Notes: generated by a model not told the origin, from the letters alone. Positions 1-8,841 are shown, counted from the stretch's first letter. The stretch: 64,000 bases of DNA from Pseudomonas sp. EpS/L25 (GCF_001512295.1 NZ_LNUP01000011.1:430469-494468), one strand, 5' to 3'. Program-made: numbers and translations.

Positions 1-2
1 AG

Positions 3-689
3 CAGCGGCGCAATTTCGCCCTCACCCGCGTCGCGCCCCAGCACGAGGAAATCGTCCTGCCCGGCGCCCATGCCGACCTGGGTGGCGGCTATCCGGCCGA
101 GATGACCGAGCGCCTGCTGCTGACCCGACCGCGCGCCTCGCGCGAACGCTATGGCACCGACAGCCATACCGCCTGGAGTTATCGCCAGGCCCAGATCGAG
201 CTGGCGCATATCCAGCAGGAAGCCTGGTTCGATCCGGATCAGGCCAGGCTGACCCTCGATACGTGGCGCATCAGGCTGCCCGCTGCTCGCGGCGACCGGC
301 CGGAATCCGAGGTCTTCGCCGCCGTGCGCTTGGAACGACGGGTGCGGGGCGACTTGTCCCTGGTCTATCTGCGGGTGATGCAGCGCCTGGCCAGCCTCCA
401 AGGGGTGCCGCTGTCGGCCATCGATGACGACGATCCTGAATTACGCCTGCCGGATGAACTCCAGGCGATAGCCACCAAGCTTCAGGTCCATGCTCAGGGT
501 GGCGAGCTAAAGCTCGACCAAGCCGAAACCCGCCTGCTGTTCGGGCACTACGTGCATCTATCCGCCCATTGGCAGGCCCAGATCGGCCGCGGCCTGGGTA
601 ACGTGGACGCGGTCTTCGTCCATGCCCCCACGCCCGACGGTCGGCGCTACGTCTATCCAAACCTTCCCCAGGCAGGTTATCCACAATGA
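3..689 (+). CDS. DUF2235 / Tle1-like phospholipase, 3' part
   Basis: The frame is open from the window edge, so the N-terminus and the catalytic GxSxG serine lie outside. The visible 228 codons begin near a PGAHADLGGGY segment (codons about 21-31). That segment is characteristic of DUF2235 alpha/beta hydrolases, the family of type VI secretion phospholipase effectors Tle1, and it carries the acidic residue of the catalytic region. The rest is a charged C-terminal domain that I do not recognise. The stop overlaps the next start as ATGA (686-689), so the two genes are translationally coupled. Such coupling to a small lipoprotein is the usual layout of a lipase effector with its immunity protein. 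The family call is fairly safe; secretion by a type VI system is inferred, as no secretion gene is in view. Confidence 0.7.
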   Translation, partial: QRRNFALTRVAPQHEEIVLPGAHADLGGGYPAEMTERLLLTRPRASRERYGTDSHTAWSYRQAQIELAHIQQEAWFDPDQARLTLDTWRIRLPAARGDRPESEVFAAVRLERRVRGDLSLVYLRVMQRLASLQGVPLSAIDDDDPELRLPDELQAIATKLQVHAQGGELKLDQAETRLLFGHYVHLSAHWQAQIGRGLGNVDAVFVHAPTPDGRRYVYPNLPQAGYPQ

Positions 690-1369
690 GCCGCTGGCTG
701 CTTTGCCTCATCCTGGTGCTGGGACTGACCGGCTGTCAGTCCAGTGCCGCGACCAACCCCAAGCTGCCCTACGCTGCCTGGTACCTGGGCTTCCTGGCAC
801 CCAACTACATGGAGGTCTGGCTGGAACGAGCCGACATCAGCGACGTCAACGGCCTCATCTTTCCCAAGGCCATGGGGGGCGTGATCGCCATGGGCCAGCC
901 CGAGAGTCTATCGGCTACCGCCAAAGGTTGGCCCAAGCGAATCGGCTCGGGCAAAGGCCGCTCCATGACCGGCCTGGATCTGCCCTATGTGGTTTCGCTG
1001 CGTTGGCAATCCATGGTCGAGCCCCAGACCTACCATGCGGCGTTCCTTATCCCCCAGTGGGCGCGGGAGAAGATGGTCGAACGCCTTCCTGCCAAGTGTC
1101 CTAGCGGTCGTACGTTCGATTACCGCGAGTCCCTCACCATCGGCCTAGCGCCGGGTGGCGTCGTCAAGGTATGGATAAAAGGCCCCTGCCTGGACCCCAT
1201 CGAAGTCCTGACCCTGCAAGCCGAGATCGAGCCCAAGGGGCCTTATGGTGGCAAGTCGGGCGGCAAGTACCGCCCGCTGTCTCCGGTGGTGAAGGCCTAT
1301 GTCGCCAAGTATGGCGTGCCCTACGGCAGCTGGTGGGCGCCGATCCCCTACACCACGGTGGGACCTTGA
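686..1369 (+). CDS. DUF2931-type lipoprotein, probable immunity protein
   Basis: The 227-aa product starts with a short lipoprotein signal peptide ending in LTGC, so Cys17 would be lipidated and the protein held in the envelope. The body (conserved aromatic and proline residues, a late YGVPYGSWW segment) looks like the DUF2931 family. Members of that family often sit next to DUF2235 phospholipase genes. The start is fixed by the 4-base overlap with the upstream effector. A periplasm-facing lipoprotein encoded with a lipase effector is best explained as its immunity protein, which would protect the cell's own membranes. That role is inference from position and topology, not from a recognised inhibitory motif. 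Confidence 0.65.
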   Translation: MSRWLLCLILVLGLTGCQSSAATNPKLPYAAWYLGFLAPNYMEVWLERADISDVNGLIFPKAMGGVIAMGQPESLSATAKGWPKRIGSGKGRSMTGLDLPYVVSLRWQSMVEPQTYHAAFLIPQWAREKMVERLPAKCPSGRTFDYRESLTIGLAPGGVVKVWIKGPCLDPIEVLTLQAEIEPKGPYGGKSGGKYRPLSPVVKAYVAKYGVPYGSWWAPIPYTTVGP

Positions 1370-1443
1370 GAGATGGACGCCTGGCTGGCTCTTGATCTCC
1401 TACAAGGTCGCCGCCGCAGGTAGCCTGGCTCCAGAAACGAGAA

Positions 1444-1468
1444 CGCCCGGCAGTGCCGGGCGTTTTTT
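1444..1468. terminator. Rho-independent terminator
   Basis: A perfect 8-bp stem CGCCCGGC/GCCGGGCG with an AGT loop is followed by six T. It ends the effector/lipoprotein operon on the plus strand and lies 10 bp past the stop of the convergent glycine-zipper gene, so it may serve both. Confidence 0.8.
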
Positions 1469-1477
1469 GTCTATCGC

Positions 1478-1912
1478 TCAGCGATGGCGATGATGACGAT
1501 GCTTGGCATGCTTCCAGCCCTTGCCGGGATGGTCACGGTAGCGGCGGTCGTCGCGACCGTCGTCGCCCAGGTTGTTGCCCAGGGCGCTACCGGCGCCGCC
1601 ACCCAGGGCCGCGCCGACCAGGCCGCCGGTGCTGCCGCCGACCCGATTGCCGATCACGTTGCCGCCCGCGGCGCCCAGGCCACCGCCGATAGCGGCCTCG
1701 GTACGATTGCGACGGTCCGCGCCCAGTACACCACCTGCTGCACCACCGACGCCGGCACCAATGGCGGCACCGGTGCTGCCGCCGACCTGCTGGCCGACCA
1801 GGGTACCGAGTACGCCACCCACGGCGCCGCCGAGTCCGGCTTCGGTATTGCCCGCATAGGCCGGGGCAACGCCCGCCAGGGCCAGCAACAAGAACAGGGC
1901 TGAAGGTTTCAT
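1478..1912 (-). CDS. Glycine-zipper exported protein
   Basis: This 144-aa protein has a clear signal peptide (MKPSALFLLLALAGVAPAYA). The middle (about residues 25-115) is dominated by glycine-zipper units of the GxxxG kind (GGAVGGVLG, GAAIGAGVGGAAGG, GGGLGAAGGNVIG). The C-terminus is a basic, histidine-rich tail (HPGKGWKHAKHRHHRHR). Glycine zippers pack helices in membranes, and related Pseudomonas proteins are periplasmic or outer-membrane associated. A GTG lies nine bases upstream, but GGAG is spaced correctly for the ATG used here. Its function is unknown; the His-rich tail could bind metal, which is speculation. Confidence 0.7.
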   Translation of the reverse strand: MKPSALFLLLALAGVAPAYAGNTEAGLGGAVGGVLGTLVGQQVGGSTGAAIGAGVGGAAGGVLGADRRNRTEAAIGGGLGAAGGNVIGNRVGGSTGGLVGAALGGGAGSALGNNLGDDGRDDRRYRDHPGKGWKHAKHRHHRHR

Positions 1913-2179
1913 GGAGTCCACTCCGTGGTAGAGACGAGCCGATCCTCGGTAAAAATCGCTGCCCTGGCAAGCACCGAACGGTCGTTTGAAAGGTAAAGGT
2001 TGTCTTTACCCATTCCTTTGATTTCGCTGAAGAAACCCTTACCTCATGGGCCGGTCTCAGCGGCTTTGCGCCCTGGCCAGCGAAGGCTTTTCACAGACGC
2101 TGCCAGGACCGTTGCGCTGGTCTAGACTGGGAGCTACCGGTGCGCAAGCGCCGGCCGTTGGCATCGGCAAGGGGACCCC

Positions 2180-3415
2180 ATGATCCAGGCGCGTTTGCTG
2201 TTCGGCTGTCTGCTGGCGGGCGTCCTGCCCGCCGCCCAGGCCTGGGAATACACCCTCATCGCCCCCGACAAGCCGGTACAGAACTGGAGCATCAGCAGCG
2301 ACCGGTTAGGCCTGCGCGATGGACTAGACTTCTCCGTCGGGGTGCATCGCCTGAGTGGCGGACGCCAGGAAGGCAGCGTGTTGATCGAGATCGATACCGG
2401 CACCCTGCAACTCACCGTGGTCGCCACCCGCGGCATGAATGTCCTGCGCGCCCAGGCCGGTACTCTACGGCTGGGCTGGGATTCGCCGGTGCGCGAGGTA
2501 GTCAATCCAGCCTTCGTCAATTTGGAGAGCCGCGGCGGCCTGGGCTGGCTGGAGGGCTTCAACGAGCTAGTGGCCCGCGCCGGCTTCGAGTGGGTCGGCC
2601 ATCCGGGCATGGATCGCGGGCAACTGCTGACCCTGCATGGCCGGGCCAGCTACCTGCCGGCGAGCCAGGTGGTGCTGACCATCGACGAGCAGCCGCCCCA
2701 TCGCATCAGTCTCAAGGGTGTGCTCCACGAGGAGGCCTTCAAGCAGGCCAATTTCCGCATCGATACCGAACTGGTCACCCAGGCCGGCGCCAGCAGCTTC
2801 ACCCTGCACGACCGCCTGACCAATCAGGGCGATCAGGCTGCCGAGTACCAGGTGCTCTACCACAGCAACTTCGGCCCGCCGTTGCTCGGCGAGGGCAGCC
2901 GTTTCGCCGCGCCGGTGCGCGAGGTGTCACCCTTCGATGCGCGGGCACGCCAGGAGCTGGGCGAGTGGCAGACCTATCGTGCGCCCACGCCGGGTTACGG
3001 CGAGACGGTCTACAACCTCTATCCCTACAGTGACGACCAGGGGCGCAGCCTGGCGGTGCTGCATGATCGCAGCGCCCACCAGGGCGTGGCCCTGGCCTTC
3101 AACGTGCACGAGCTGCCGGTCTTCACCCTGTGGAAGAACACCGATGGCAAGGCGCAGGGCTACGTCACCGGGCTGGAACCGGGCACCAGCTTCTCCTACA
3201 ACCGCAGCCTGCAGCGCGCCTTGGGGCTGGTGCCGCGTATCGAAGCCGGGGGCACCCGCGACTTCACCCTGGAGTATCGCCTGCTACCCAGCGCCGCGGC
3301 GGTCCGGCAGGCGCTCGGCCAGGTCGAGAAGATCCAGCAGGGTCGCCCCATGAGGGTGCAGGAGATGCCGCTGGCCCAGGAGCCCCGGGCCAGCGAAAAC
3401 GGGGCAGCCAGGTAG
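2180..3415 (+). CDS. Exported DUF4432 / aldose-1-epimerase-like protein
   Basis: The 411-aa product has an N-terminal signal peptide of about 20 residues ending in AAQA. It then follows the galactose-mutarotase-like beta-sandwich of the DUF4432 family, with early TRGMNVLRA, central NFGPPLLGEG and late YVTGLEPGTSFSYNR segments. Cytosolic members interconvert sugar anomers, and a periplasmic form would act on imported or cell-wall sugars. GGGGA precedes the ATG at good spacing. No sugar transport or catabolic gene is adjacent, so the substrate cannot be inferred. Repeat A1 begins six bases after the stop. Confidence 0.7.
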   Translation: MIQARLLFGCLLAGVLPAAQAWEYTLIAPDKPVQNWSISSDRLGLRDGLDFSVGVHRLSGGRQEGSVLIEIDTGTLQLTVVATRGMNVLRAQAGTLRLGWDSPVREVVNPAFVNLESRGGLGWLEGFNELVARAGFEWVGHPGMDRGQLLTLHGRASYLPASQVVLTIDEQPPHRISLKGVLHEEAFKQANFRIDTELVTQAGASSFTLHDRLTNQGDQAAEYQVLYHSNFGPPLLGEGSRFAAPVREVSPFDARARQELGEWQTYRAPTPGYGETVYNLYPYSDDQGRSLAVLHDRSAHQGVALAFNVHELPVFTLWKNTDGKAQGYVTGLEPGTSFSYNRSLQRALGLVPRIEAGGTRDFTLEYRLLPSAAAVRQALGQVEKIQQGRPMRVQEMPLAQEPRASENGAAR

Positions 3416-3421
3416 CGACTA

Positions 3422-3592
3422 GGGCTTGTCTGAAAAGTCGCCGAGCGAAGGTCAGGCAAGGCGGAAATCAGCGAGGAAGCGAAGTTTACGAGTGGTAAAT
3501 GAGCATTCCGACGGGGCCACCCTGACCGGGCTGGCGATCCAGCTGATTTTTAACGCCGCATGACCGAGCGCAGGCATTTTTCAGACAAAGCC
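3422..3592. repeat. Repeat family A, copy A1
   Basis: Imperfect terminal inverted repeats (GGCTTGTCTGAAAAGT on the left; right end reading inward GGCTTTGTCTGAAAAAT) enclose the family core GTTTACGAGTGGTAAATGAG. An inner inverted pair AATCAGC/GCTGATT is also present. Relatives lie at 6062-6203, 11578-11775 and, inverted, 42648-42846. This copy has about 30 extra bases in its right half and abuts B1 directly. No ORF is present, so it is a non-coding mobile or structural repeat. Confidence 0.75.
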
Positions 3593-3757
3593 TGGTGTGG
3601 TGTTTCAGACGTTCGCGCAAGCATTGGCGAGTGATTTTTTTGCTCGGGCCAGGCGCCGCGACGAGCCATAGCAGGGCTATGGCGAGGAGTGGCAACGCCG
3701 CCCGGGCAAAAAAAGCGCGGCTAAAATTGTGCAGTCAATTTCTGAAACACCGCACTA
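3593..3757. repeat. Repeat family B, copy B1 (MITE-like)
   Basis: This 165-bp element folds end to end. The outer arms are GTGTGGTGTTTCAGA and CTGAAACACCGCACTA. The inner arms are TGCTCGGGC and GCCCGGGCA, next to T and A runs. The apex is the hairpin GCCATAGC/GCTATGGC. Copies B2-B4 are at 10534, 17168 and 19031. The last three bases, CTA, are the TAG stop of the thioesterase gene on the minus strand. No transposase is encoded. Confidence 0.8.
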
Positions 3758-4159
3758 GCGCCGCGCCGGCACCGGGCGGGTGCGTCCGCTACCGTCGATG
3801 GCGACGAAGACGAACACCGCCTCGGTCACCTTGCGCCACTCGCTGGAAAGCGGATCGTCGCTCCAGACCTCGATGAGGATCTGGATGGAACTGCGGCCGA
3901 TCTCCAGGGTGTTGGTATAGAAGGAGAGCTGTGCGCCCACGGGCACCGGCGTCATGAAGGCCATGCGGTCGATGGCCACGGTCGCGACGCGGCCAGCGGC
4001 CAGCCGGCTGGCCATGGCGCTGCCGGCCAGGTCCATCTGGGCCACCAGCCAACCGCCGTAGATATCGCCGAAACCGTTGGTCTCGCGGGGTAGGGCGGTG
4101 ATCTGCATGGCCAGGTCGCCTTGGGGGATGGGATCTTCTTGTTCGAGCTCTTCGATCAT
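3755..4159 (-). CDS. YciA-like acyl-CoA thioesterase
   Basis: The 134-aa hotdog-fold protein contains ALPRETNGFGDIYGGWLVAQ and VPVGAQLSFYT, which match the YciA branch of acyl-CoA thioesterases that hydrolyse short to medium acyl-CoA in the cytosol. An upstream TTG would add 22 residues unlike the family. The ATG at 4159 has GAGGG seven bases before it and gives the normal length (E. coli YciA 132 aa). The stop codon lies inside the end of repeat B1, so the last residues (about PVPARR) may have been set by the insertion. Divergent from the MHS transporter. Confidence 0.8.
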   Translation of the reverse strand: MIEELEQEDPIPQGDLAMQITALPRETNGFGDIYGGWLVAQMDLAGSAMASRLAAGRVATVAIDRMAFMTPVPVGAQLSFYTNTLEIGRSSIQILIEVWSDDPLSSEWRKVTEAVFVFVAIDGSGRTRPVPARR

Positions 4160-4640
4160 GACAGGGCCCTCGGGAGCCCGGATAGGTAGGTAACGTTCAG
4201 CATCCACACGCAAGAATGCTGCCAATCCCTGCGGCGGGAATCGTTAGGAGGCTAAAGTATAACGCCTGTGGCAGAGCCGCTCGACCGCTTTCGCCGCGAG
4301 CGAGGGCGAGATATCTCGGCAGATGACGGCTGAATGCCGGCTGAATCTATAGCGGAAATTCCTTGCAGATTTGCTATCGTGGTGTCCGTGCCCGGCCAGG
4401 CAATCCAGAGGGTCGAGCACGTCCGGTGATCAGGTAACGATCGGTCAGACCTGCTGCCGCGCGGCTCCACAAGGGCACGTGCGGTGTGGTGCAGGTCCGG
4501 CGCCCATCCGGCAGCCCGCCCGATCCTCACCCCATCCGTCCCAGGCGGAACGTCACTCGGGGCCGCGTCTTGTCCGCTACACCCGGAGGGATGCCAGAGG
4601 CCGAACTTCCTTTGCGCTTCTTTTCTGTCCGGGATCTCCG
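4160..4640. other. Intergenic region between divergent genes
   Basis: About 480 bases separate the thioesterase and transporter starts. No plausible gene was found: open frames here are short extensions of neighbours. The region should hold both promoters, but I found no convincing sigma-70 pair and no terminator-like hairpin. Confidence 0.5.
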
Positions 4641-5954
4641 ATGAAACTGCAATCCGCCGCCGCGCCCCTCACGTCGCGCCCCCTGGGCCGTAGCGACTAC
4701 AAGACCCTGTCGCTGTCCGCCCTGGGTGGCGCCCTGGAATTCTACGACTTCGTCATCTTCGTCTTCTTCGCCGCCGTGGTGGGGAAGCTGTTCTTCCCCA
4801 CCGACATGCCCGAATGGCTGCGGCAGCTGCAGACCTTCGGCATCTTCGCCGCCGGCTACCTGGCGCGTCCCCTGGGCGGTATCGTCATGGCCCACTTCGG
4901 CGACCTGCTCGGGCGCAAGAAGATGTTCACCCTGAGCATCTTCATGATGGCCCTGCCCACCCTGGGCATGGGCCTGATGCCCACCTACGCCCAGATCGGC
5001 GTGGCCGCGCCCATCCTGCTGCTGGTGCTGCGGATCATCCAGGGCGCGGCCATCGGTGGCGAGGTGCCCGGCGCCTGGGTGTTCGTCTCCGAACACGTCC
5101 CCGGCAAGCACGTCGGCTATGCCTGCGGCACCCTCACCGCCGGCCTCACCTTCGGCATCCTGCTCGGCTCGCTGATGGCGACCCTGATCAATACCGTCTT
5201 CACCCCGTTGGAAGTGGCCGACTACGCCTGGCGCCTGCCCTTCCTGGTGGGCGGCATCTTCGGCCTGTTCTCGGTCTACCTGCGCCGCTGGCTGCACGAG
5301 ACGCCGGTGTTCGCCGAGTTGGCGATCCACAAGTCCCTGGCCGAGGAAGTGCCGCTCAAGGCCGTGCTGCGCGACCACCCCGGCAGCGTGGTGCTGTCCA
5401 TGCTGCTGACCTGGATGCTCACCGCCGGCATCGTCGTGGTCATCCTCATGACCCCGACCCTGCTGCAGACCCAGTACGGCTTCTCCGCCGCCCTGGCGCT
5501 CAAGGCCAACAGCCTGGCGATCGTCTTCCTGACCCTCGGCTGCATCCTCTCCGGCGCCCTGTCCGATCGCTTCGGCAGCGGCCCGGTGTTCATCGTCGGC
5601 GGGCTGATCCTGGCGGTGGCGAGCTGGGCGCTCTACGCCGGTCTCAAGACCTATCCGGAGTGGCTGTTCCCGCTCTATGCCTTCGCCGGGGCCGCGGTGG
5701 GCGTGATCGGGGGGGTACCGCGGGTGATGGTGCTGGCCTTCCCGCCCAAGGTGCGCTTCTCCGGCCTGTCGTTCTCCTACAACGTCGCCTACGCCATCTT
5801 CGGCGGCCTGACGCCCATGGTCGTCACCCTGATGCTCAAGCAGCACCCGCTGGGCCCGGCCTGGTACGTCACGGGCCTGGCGCTGCTGGGCGTGGGCATC
5901 GGTTTCTACCTGCTCGGCCGCGAGCGTCGCGCTGCCGCCCTGGCCACTGCCTGA
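4641..5954 (+). CDS. MHS-family MFS transporter
   Basis: This 437-aa protein has about 12 hydrophobic segments. The ALGGALEFYDFVIFVFF opening and the loop GDLLGRKKMF (the A-motif between helices 2 and 3) are typical of metabolite:H+ symporters in the ProP/KgtP/ShiA group. GRR-type gating is seen in the paired domain (GALSDRFGSGP). It would import an organic acid or osmolyte with protons across the inner membrane; the substrate is not readable. The frame stays open about 270 bases upstream. The ATG at 4641 is chosen because GGGA precedes it and the helix-1 entry sits at the usual distance. Confidence 0.8.
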   Translation: MKLQSAAAPLTSRPLGRSDYKTLSLSALGGALEFYDFVIFVFFAAVVGKLFFPTDMPEWLRQLQTFGIFAAGYLARPLGGIVMAHFGDLLGRKKMFTLSIFMMALPTLGMGLMPTYAQIGVAAPILLLVLRIIQGAAIGGEVPGAWVFVSEHVPGKHVGYACGTLTAGLTFGILLGSLMATLINTVFTPLEVADYAWRLPFLVGGIFGLFSVYLRRWLHETPVFAELAIHKSLAEEVPLKAVLRDHPGSVVLSMLLTWMLTAGIVVVILMTPTLLQTQYGFSAALALKANSLAIVFLTLGCILSGALSDRFGSGPVFIVGGLILAVASWALYAGLKTYPEWLFPLYAFAGAAVGVIGGVPRVMVLAFPPKVRFSGLSFSYNVAYAIFGGLTPMVVTLMLKQHPLGPAWYVTGLALLGVGIGFYLLGRERRAAALATA

Positions 5955-6061
5955 TCGCGACGCCCAGGCCGCCGGTCGTGGCGGCCTGGGCGACCTCGGC
6001 ATCGCCAAAAACGTCATCCCCACAGACGTCCCGCCTCGCGAGGACTAGGCTCGAAGCGCTA

Positions 6062-6203
6062 AGGCTTGCTTGAAAAGTCGCCGAGCGAAGGTGAGGCAAG
6101 GCAAAAATCAGCGAGGAAGCGGAGTTTACGAGTGGTAAATGAGCATTCCGAGCTGATTTTTAACGCAGCATCGCCGAGGCGCAGGCACTTTTCGGGCAAA
6201 GCC
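6062..6203. repeat. Repeat family A, copy A2
   Basis: The shortest copy (about 142 bp). Outer arms are GGCTTGCTTGAAAAGT and ACTTTTCGGGCAAAGCC, with pairings of the G-U type. A perfect inner inverted repeat AAAAATCAGC/GCTGATTTTT flanks the family core. It sits 34 bases before the fdhA start, so it may be transcribed in its leader. Confidence 0.75.
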
Positions 6204-6237
6204 CAGAGCCAGTCCAATAATAAGAGCGAGGTGCAAC

Positions 6238-7437
6238 ATGTCCGGTAATCGTGGCGTCGTCTATCTGGGCGCGGGCAAGGTCGAGGTGCAGACCATCCCC
6301 TATCCCAAGATGGAAACCCCGCAAGGCAAGCGTATCGACCACGGCGTCATCCTGCGCGTGGTCTCCACCAACATCTGCGGCTCCGACCAGCACATGGTGC
6401 GCGGTCGGACCACCGCGCCCGAAGGCCTGGTGCTCGGCCACGAGATCACCGGCGAGGTGATCGAGGCGGGCCGCGACGTCGAAACCCTCAAGGTCGGTGA
6501 CCTGGTTTCCGTGCCCTTCAACGTCGCCTGCGGGCGCTGCCGGACCTGCAAGGAGCAGGACACCGGCGTCTGCCTGACCGTCAACCCCTCCCGCGCCGGT
6601 GGCGCCTACGGCTACGTCGACATGGGCGGCTGGGTCGGCGGCCAGGCCGAATACGTGCTGGTTCCCTACGCCGACTTCAACCTGCTGAAACTGCCGAATC
6701 GCGACGCGGCCATGGAGAAGATCCGTGACCTGACCTGCCTGTCCGACATTCTGCCCACCGGCTACCATGGCGCCGTCACCGCCGGCGTCGGTCCGGGTAC
6801 CAGCGTCTACGTGGCCGGTGCCGGTCCCGTTGGCCTGGCCGCCGCGGCTTCGGCCCGCCTGCTGGGCGCCGCCGTGGTCATCGTCGGCGACGTCAATCCG
6901 GTCCGCCTGGCCCATGCCAAGGCCCAGGGCTTCGAGATCGCCGACCTGTCCCAGGACACTCCGCTGCACGAGCAGATCGCCGCGCTGTTGGGTACTCCGG
7001 AGGTGGATTGCGCCGTCGACGCCGTTGGCTTCGAGGCCCGCGGTCACGGTCACGAAGGCGCCAAGAGCGAAGCCCCGGCCACGGTGCTGAACTCGCTGAT
7101 GGGCATCGTTCGCGTGGCCGGCAAGATCGGCATCCCCGGTCTCTACGTCACCGACGATCCGGGCGCCGTCGACGCCGCTGCCAAGCAGGGTGCCCTGAGC
7201 ATCCGCTTCGGCCTGGGTTGGGCCAAGTCCCACAGCTTCCACACCGGCCAGACCCCGGTGATGAAGTACAACCGCCAGCTGATGCAGGCGATCATGTGGG
7301 ATCGCATCAAGATCGCCGACATCGTCGGCGTGCAGGTGATCACCCTCGACGAGGCACCGCGCGGCTACAGCGAATTCGATTCGGGTGTCCCGAAGAAATT
7401 CGTCATCGATCCGCATCGGCTGTTCAGCGCCGCCTGA
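6238..7437 (+). CDS. fdhA: Glutathione-independent formaldehyde dehydrogenase
   Basis: The 399-aa protein is a zinc alcohol dehydrogenase of the P. putida formaldehyde dehydrogenase type (398 aa), which oxidises formaldehyde to formate with NAD+ without glutathione. Catalytic zinc ligands Cys47, His68 (GHE) and Asp170 are visible, as are the structural zinc cysteines 98, 101, 104 and 112. The dinucleotide loop is GAGPVGLAAA. GAGG precedes the ATG. The gene appears to be transcribed alone, with repeat A2 in its probable leader, and would detoxify formaldehyde in the cytosol. Confidence 0.93.
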   Translation: MSGNRGVVYLGAGKVEVQTIPYPKMETPQGKRIDHGVILRVVSTNICGSDQHMVRGRTTAPEGLVLGHEITGEVIEAGRDVETLKVGDLVSVPFNVACGRCRTCKEQDTGVCLTVNPSRAGGAYGYVDMGGWVGGQAEYVLVPYADFNLLKLPNRDAAMEKIRDLTCLSDILPTGYHGAVTAGVGPGTSVYVAGAGPVGLAAAASARLLGAAVVIVGDVNPVRLAHAKAQGFEIADLSQDTPLHEQIAALLGTPEVDCAVDAVGFEARGHGHEGAKSEAPATVLNSLMGIVRVAGKIGIPGLYVTDDPGAVDAAAKQGALSIRFGLGWAKSHSFHTGQTPVMKYNRQLMQAIMWDRIKIADIVGVQVITLDEAPRGYSEFDSGVPKKFVIDPHRLFSAA

Positions 7438-7581
7438 GTGACGGACTGAACGTTTCGCCCGGAATGCTGGCTGTTTGGCATTTCTCGGGCGAGGCGTGCA
7501 GTCGTTTGCCATGCCGGAGTGTCTACCTCGGCAGCGCCAACCCAGGTGCTGCCTTCTCCCGGTGTGTCGAACGAGGCCCGC

Positions 7582-7944
7582 ATGATCCCGAAAGCCCTTT
7601 CCGCCGTCTCCCGTATCGTCCCCGCGCTGCTGGTAACGCTCTTTCTGCTGCTCGGTAGCACCGCTGCCCGTGCCGAAGGAGGCGTGTCCTTTCGCTTCGC
7701 CGAAGAAGGGCAGGGCTGGCTGTTGCGTGGTCCGGTGAATGTCCTCAAATGGCCCTTCGTCTACGACCGTAGCCGCGAGCGTGCGCGCAATACCCTGGTG
7801 CGTCTGGACGGCGACACCCAGGTACGGGTGATCGAGACCCGCTCCTTCCAGCGCTGGAAGCGCGTCGAGGTGCAGCAGGATGGCCATACCGTGTTGGGCT
7901 GGGTGGAAAGCTACAACGTCCCCGAGGCCATGCGGCTGGACTGA
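7582..7944 (+). CDS. Small exported protein, possible SH3-like domain
   Basis: The 120-aa product has a signal peptide ending near GSTAARA. The compact domain carries VRLDGDTQVRVIETRSFQRWKR and GHTVLGWVES, the pattern of a bacterial SH3-like beta barrel (hydrophobic strands around a WKRV turn). Such domains often bind cell wall or partner proteins. ATG 7582, after GAGG, is preferred over an in-frame start 63 bases upstream because the signal peptide then starts at the N-terminus. No function can be assigned; the neighbours are metabolic and unrelated. Confidence 0.6.
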   Translation: MIPKALSAVSRIVPALLVTLFLLLGSTAARAEGGVSFRFAEEGQGWLLRGPVNVLKWPFVYDRSRERARNTLVRLDGDTQVRVIETRSFQRWKRVEVQQDGHTVLGWVESYNVPEAMRLD

Positions 7945-8010
7945 TCGGGAGCAAAAGGCCATCGGCGCCAGTCACACCTCTGACATCCATCCATTCCAGA
8001 GGAGCGACGC

Positions 8011-8841
8011 ATGTCCGCCATCACCCGTCTCCAGCTCAACGACGGCCACCATATTCCGCAATTCGGCCTGGGTGTCTGGCAGACTCCTGCCGAAGAGACC
8101 GCCCAGGTGGTCAGGACCGCCCTCGACCTGGGCTATCGCCACATCGATACCGCCGCCATCTACGGCAACGAAGAGGGGGTCGGCAAGGCCATCGCCCAGG
8201 CTGGCCTGCCGCGCGACGAGCTGTTCATCACCACCAAGTTGTGGAATGCCGACCAAGGCTACGACAGTGCCTTGCGCGCCTTCGACACCAGCCTGGCCAA
8301 GCTGGTCCTGGACCACGTCGACCTCTACCTGATCCACTGGCCGCTGCCGGAGAAAGGCCTGTTCCTCGACAGCTGGAAGGCGCTGATCGAGCTGCGCAAC
8401 CAGGGCCGGGTGAAGTCCATCGGCGTGTCCAACTTCCGCCAGGCCGACATCGAGACGCTGCTGACCGAGACCGGCGTGGTGCCGGTAGTCAACCAGATCG
8501 AATGCCATCCGCTGCTGCAGCAGCAAGAGCTGCGCGACTTCAACACCTACAAGGGCATCGCCACCGAAGCCTGGAGCCCGCTGGCCCAGGGTGGCGAGCT
8601 GCTGGGCAACCCGGTGTTGCAGCGCCTGGCGGCCAAGCATGGCAAGACCCCGGCGCAGGTGGTGCTGCGCTGGCACATCCAGCTCGGCAACATCATCTTC
8701 CCCAAGTCCAAGACGCCCGCGCGCATCGAAGAGAACATGCAGATCTTCGACTTCGCCCTGGACGACGAGGACCTGCGACAGATCGCCGGGCTCAACGAGG
8801 ACAAGCGCCTCGGTCCGGACCCGTCCACCTTCAACGGCTGA
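8011..8841 (+). CDS. Aldo/keto reductase (DkgA/B-like)
   Basis: This 276-aa NADPH-dependent aldo/keto reductase has the full catalytic tetrad Asp46, Tyr51, Lys76 and His109. It carries the family segments GYRHIDTAAIYGNE, KSIGVSNF and the cofactor-binding IIFPKSKTPARI near the C-terminus. Closest in style are 2,5-diketo-D-gluconate reductases and methylglyoxal reductases (E. coli DkgA/DkgB). Next to a formaldehyde dehydrogenase it may be part of reactive-aldehyde detoxification, though co-transcription is not evident. GAGGAGC precedes the ATG. Exact substrate unknown. Confidence 0.85.
   Translation: MSAITRLQLNDGHHIPQFGLGVWQTPAEETAQVVRTALDLGYRHIDTAAIYGNEEGVGKAIAQAGLPRDELFITTKLWNADQGYDSALRAFDTSLAKLVLDHVDLYLIHWPLPEKGLFLDSWKALIELRNQGRVKSIGVSNFRQADIETLLTETGVVPVVNQIECHPLLQQQELRDFNTYKGIATEAWSPLAQGGELLGNPVLQRLAAKHGKTPAQVVLRWHIQLGNIIFPKSKTPARIEENMQIFDFALDDEDLRQIAGLNEDKRLGPDPSTFNG

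Noticed and set aside
3422-3592. Repeat A or B as an insertion sequence with transposase
   Set aside because: Elements are only 140-200 bp and have no ORF, so they are non-autonomous repeats.
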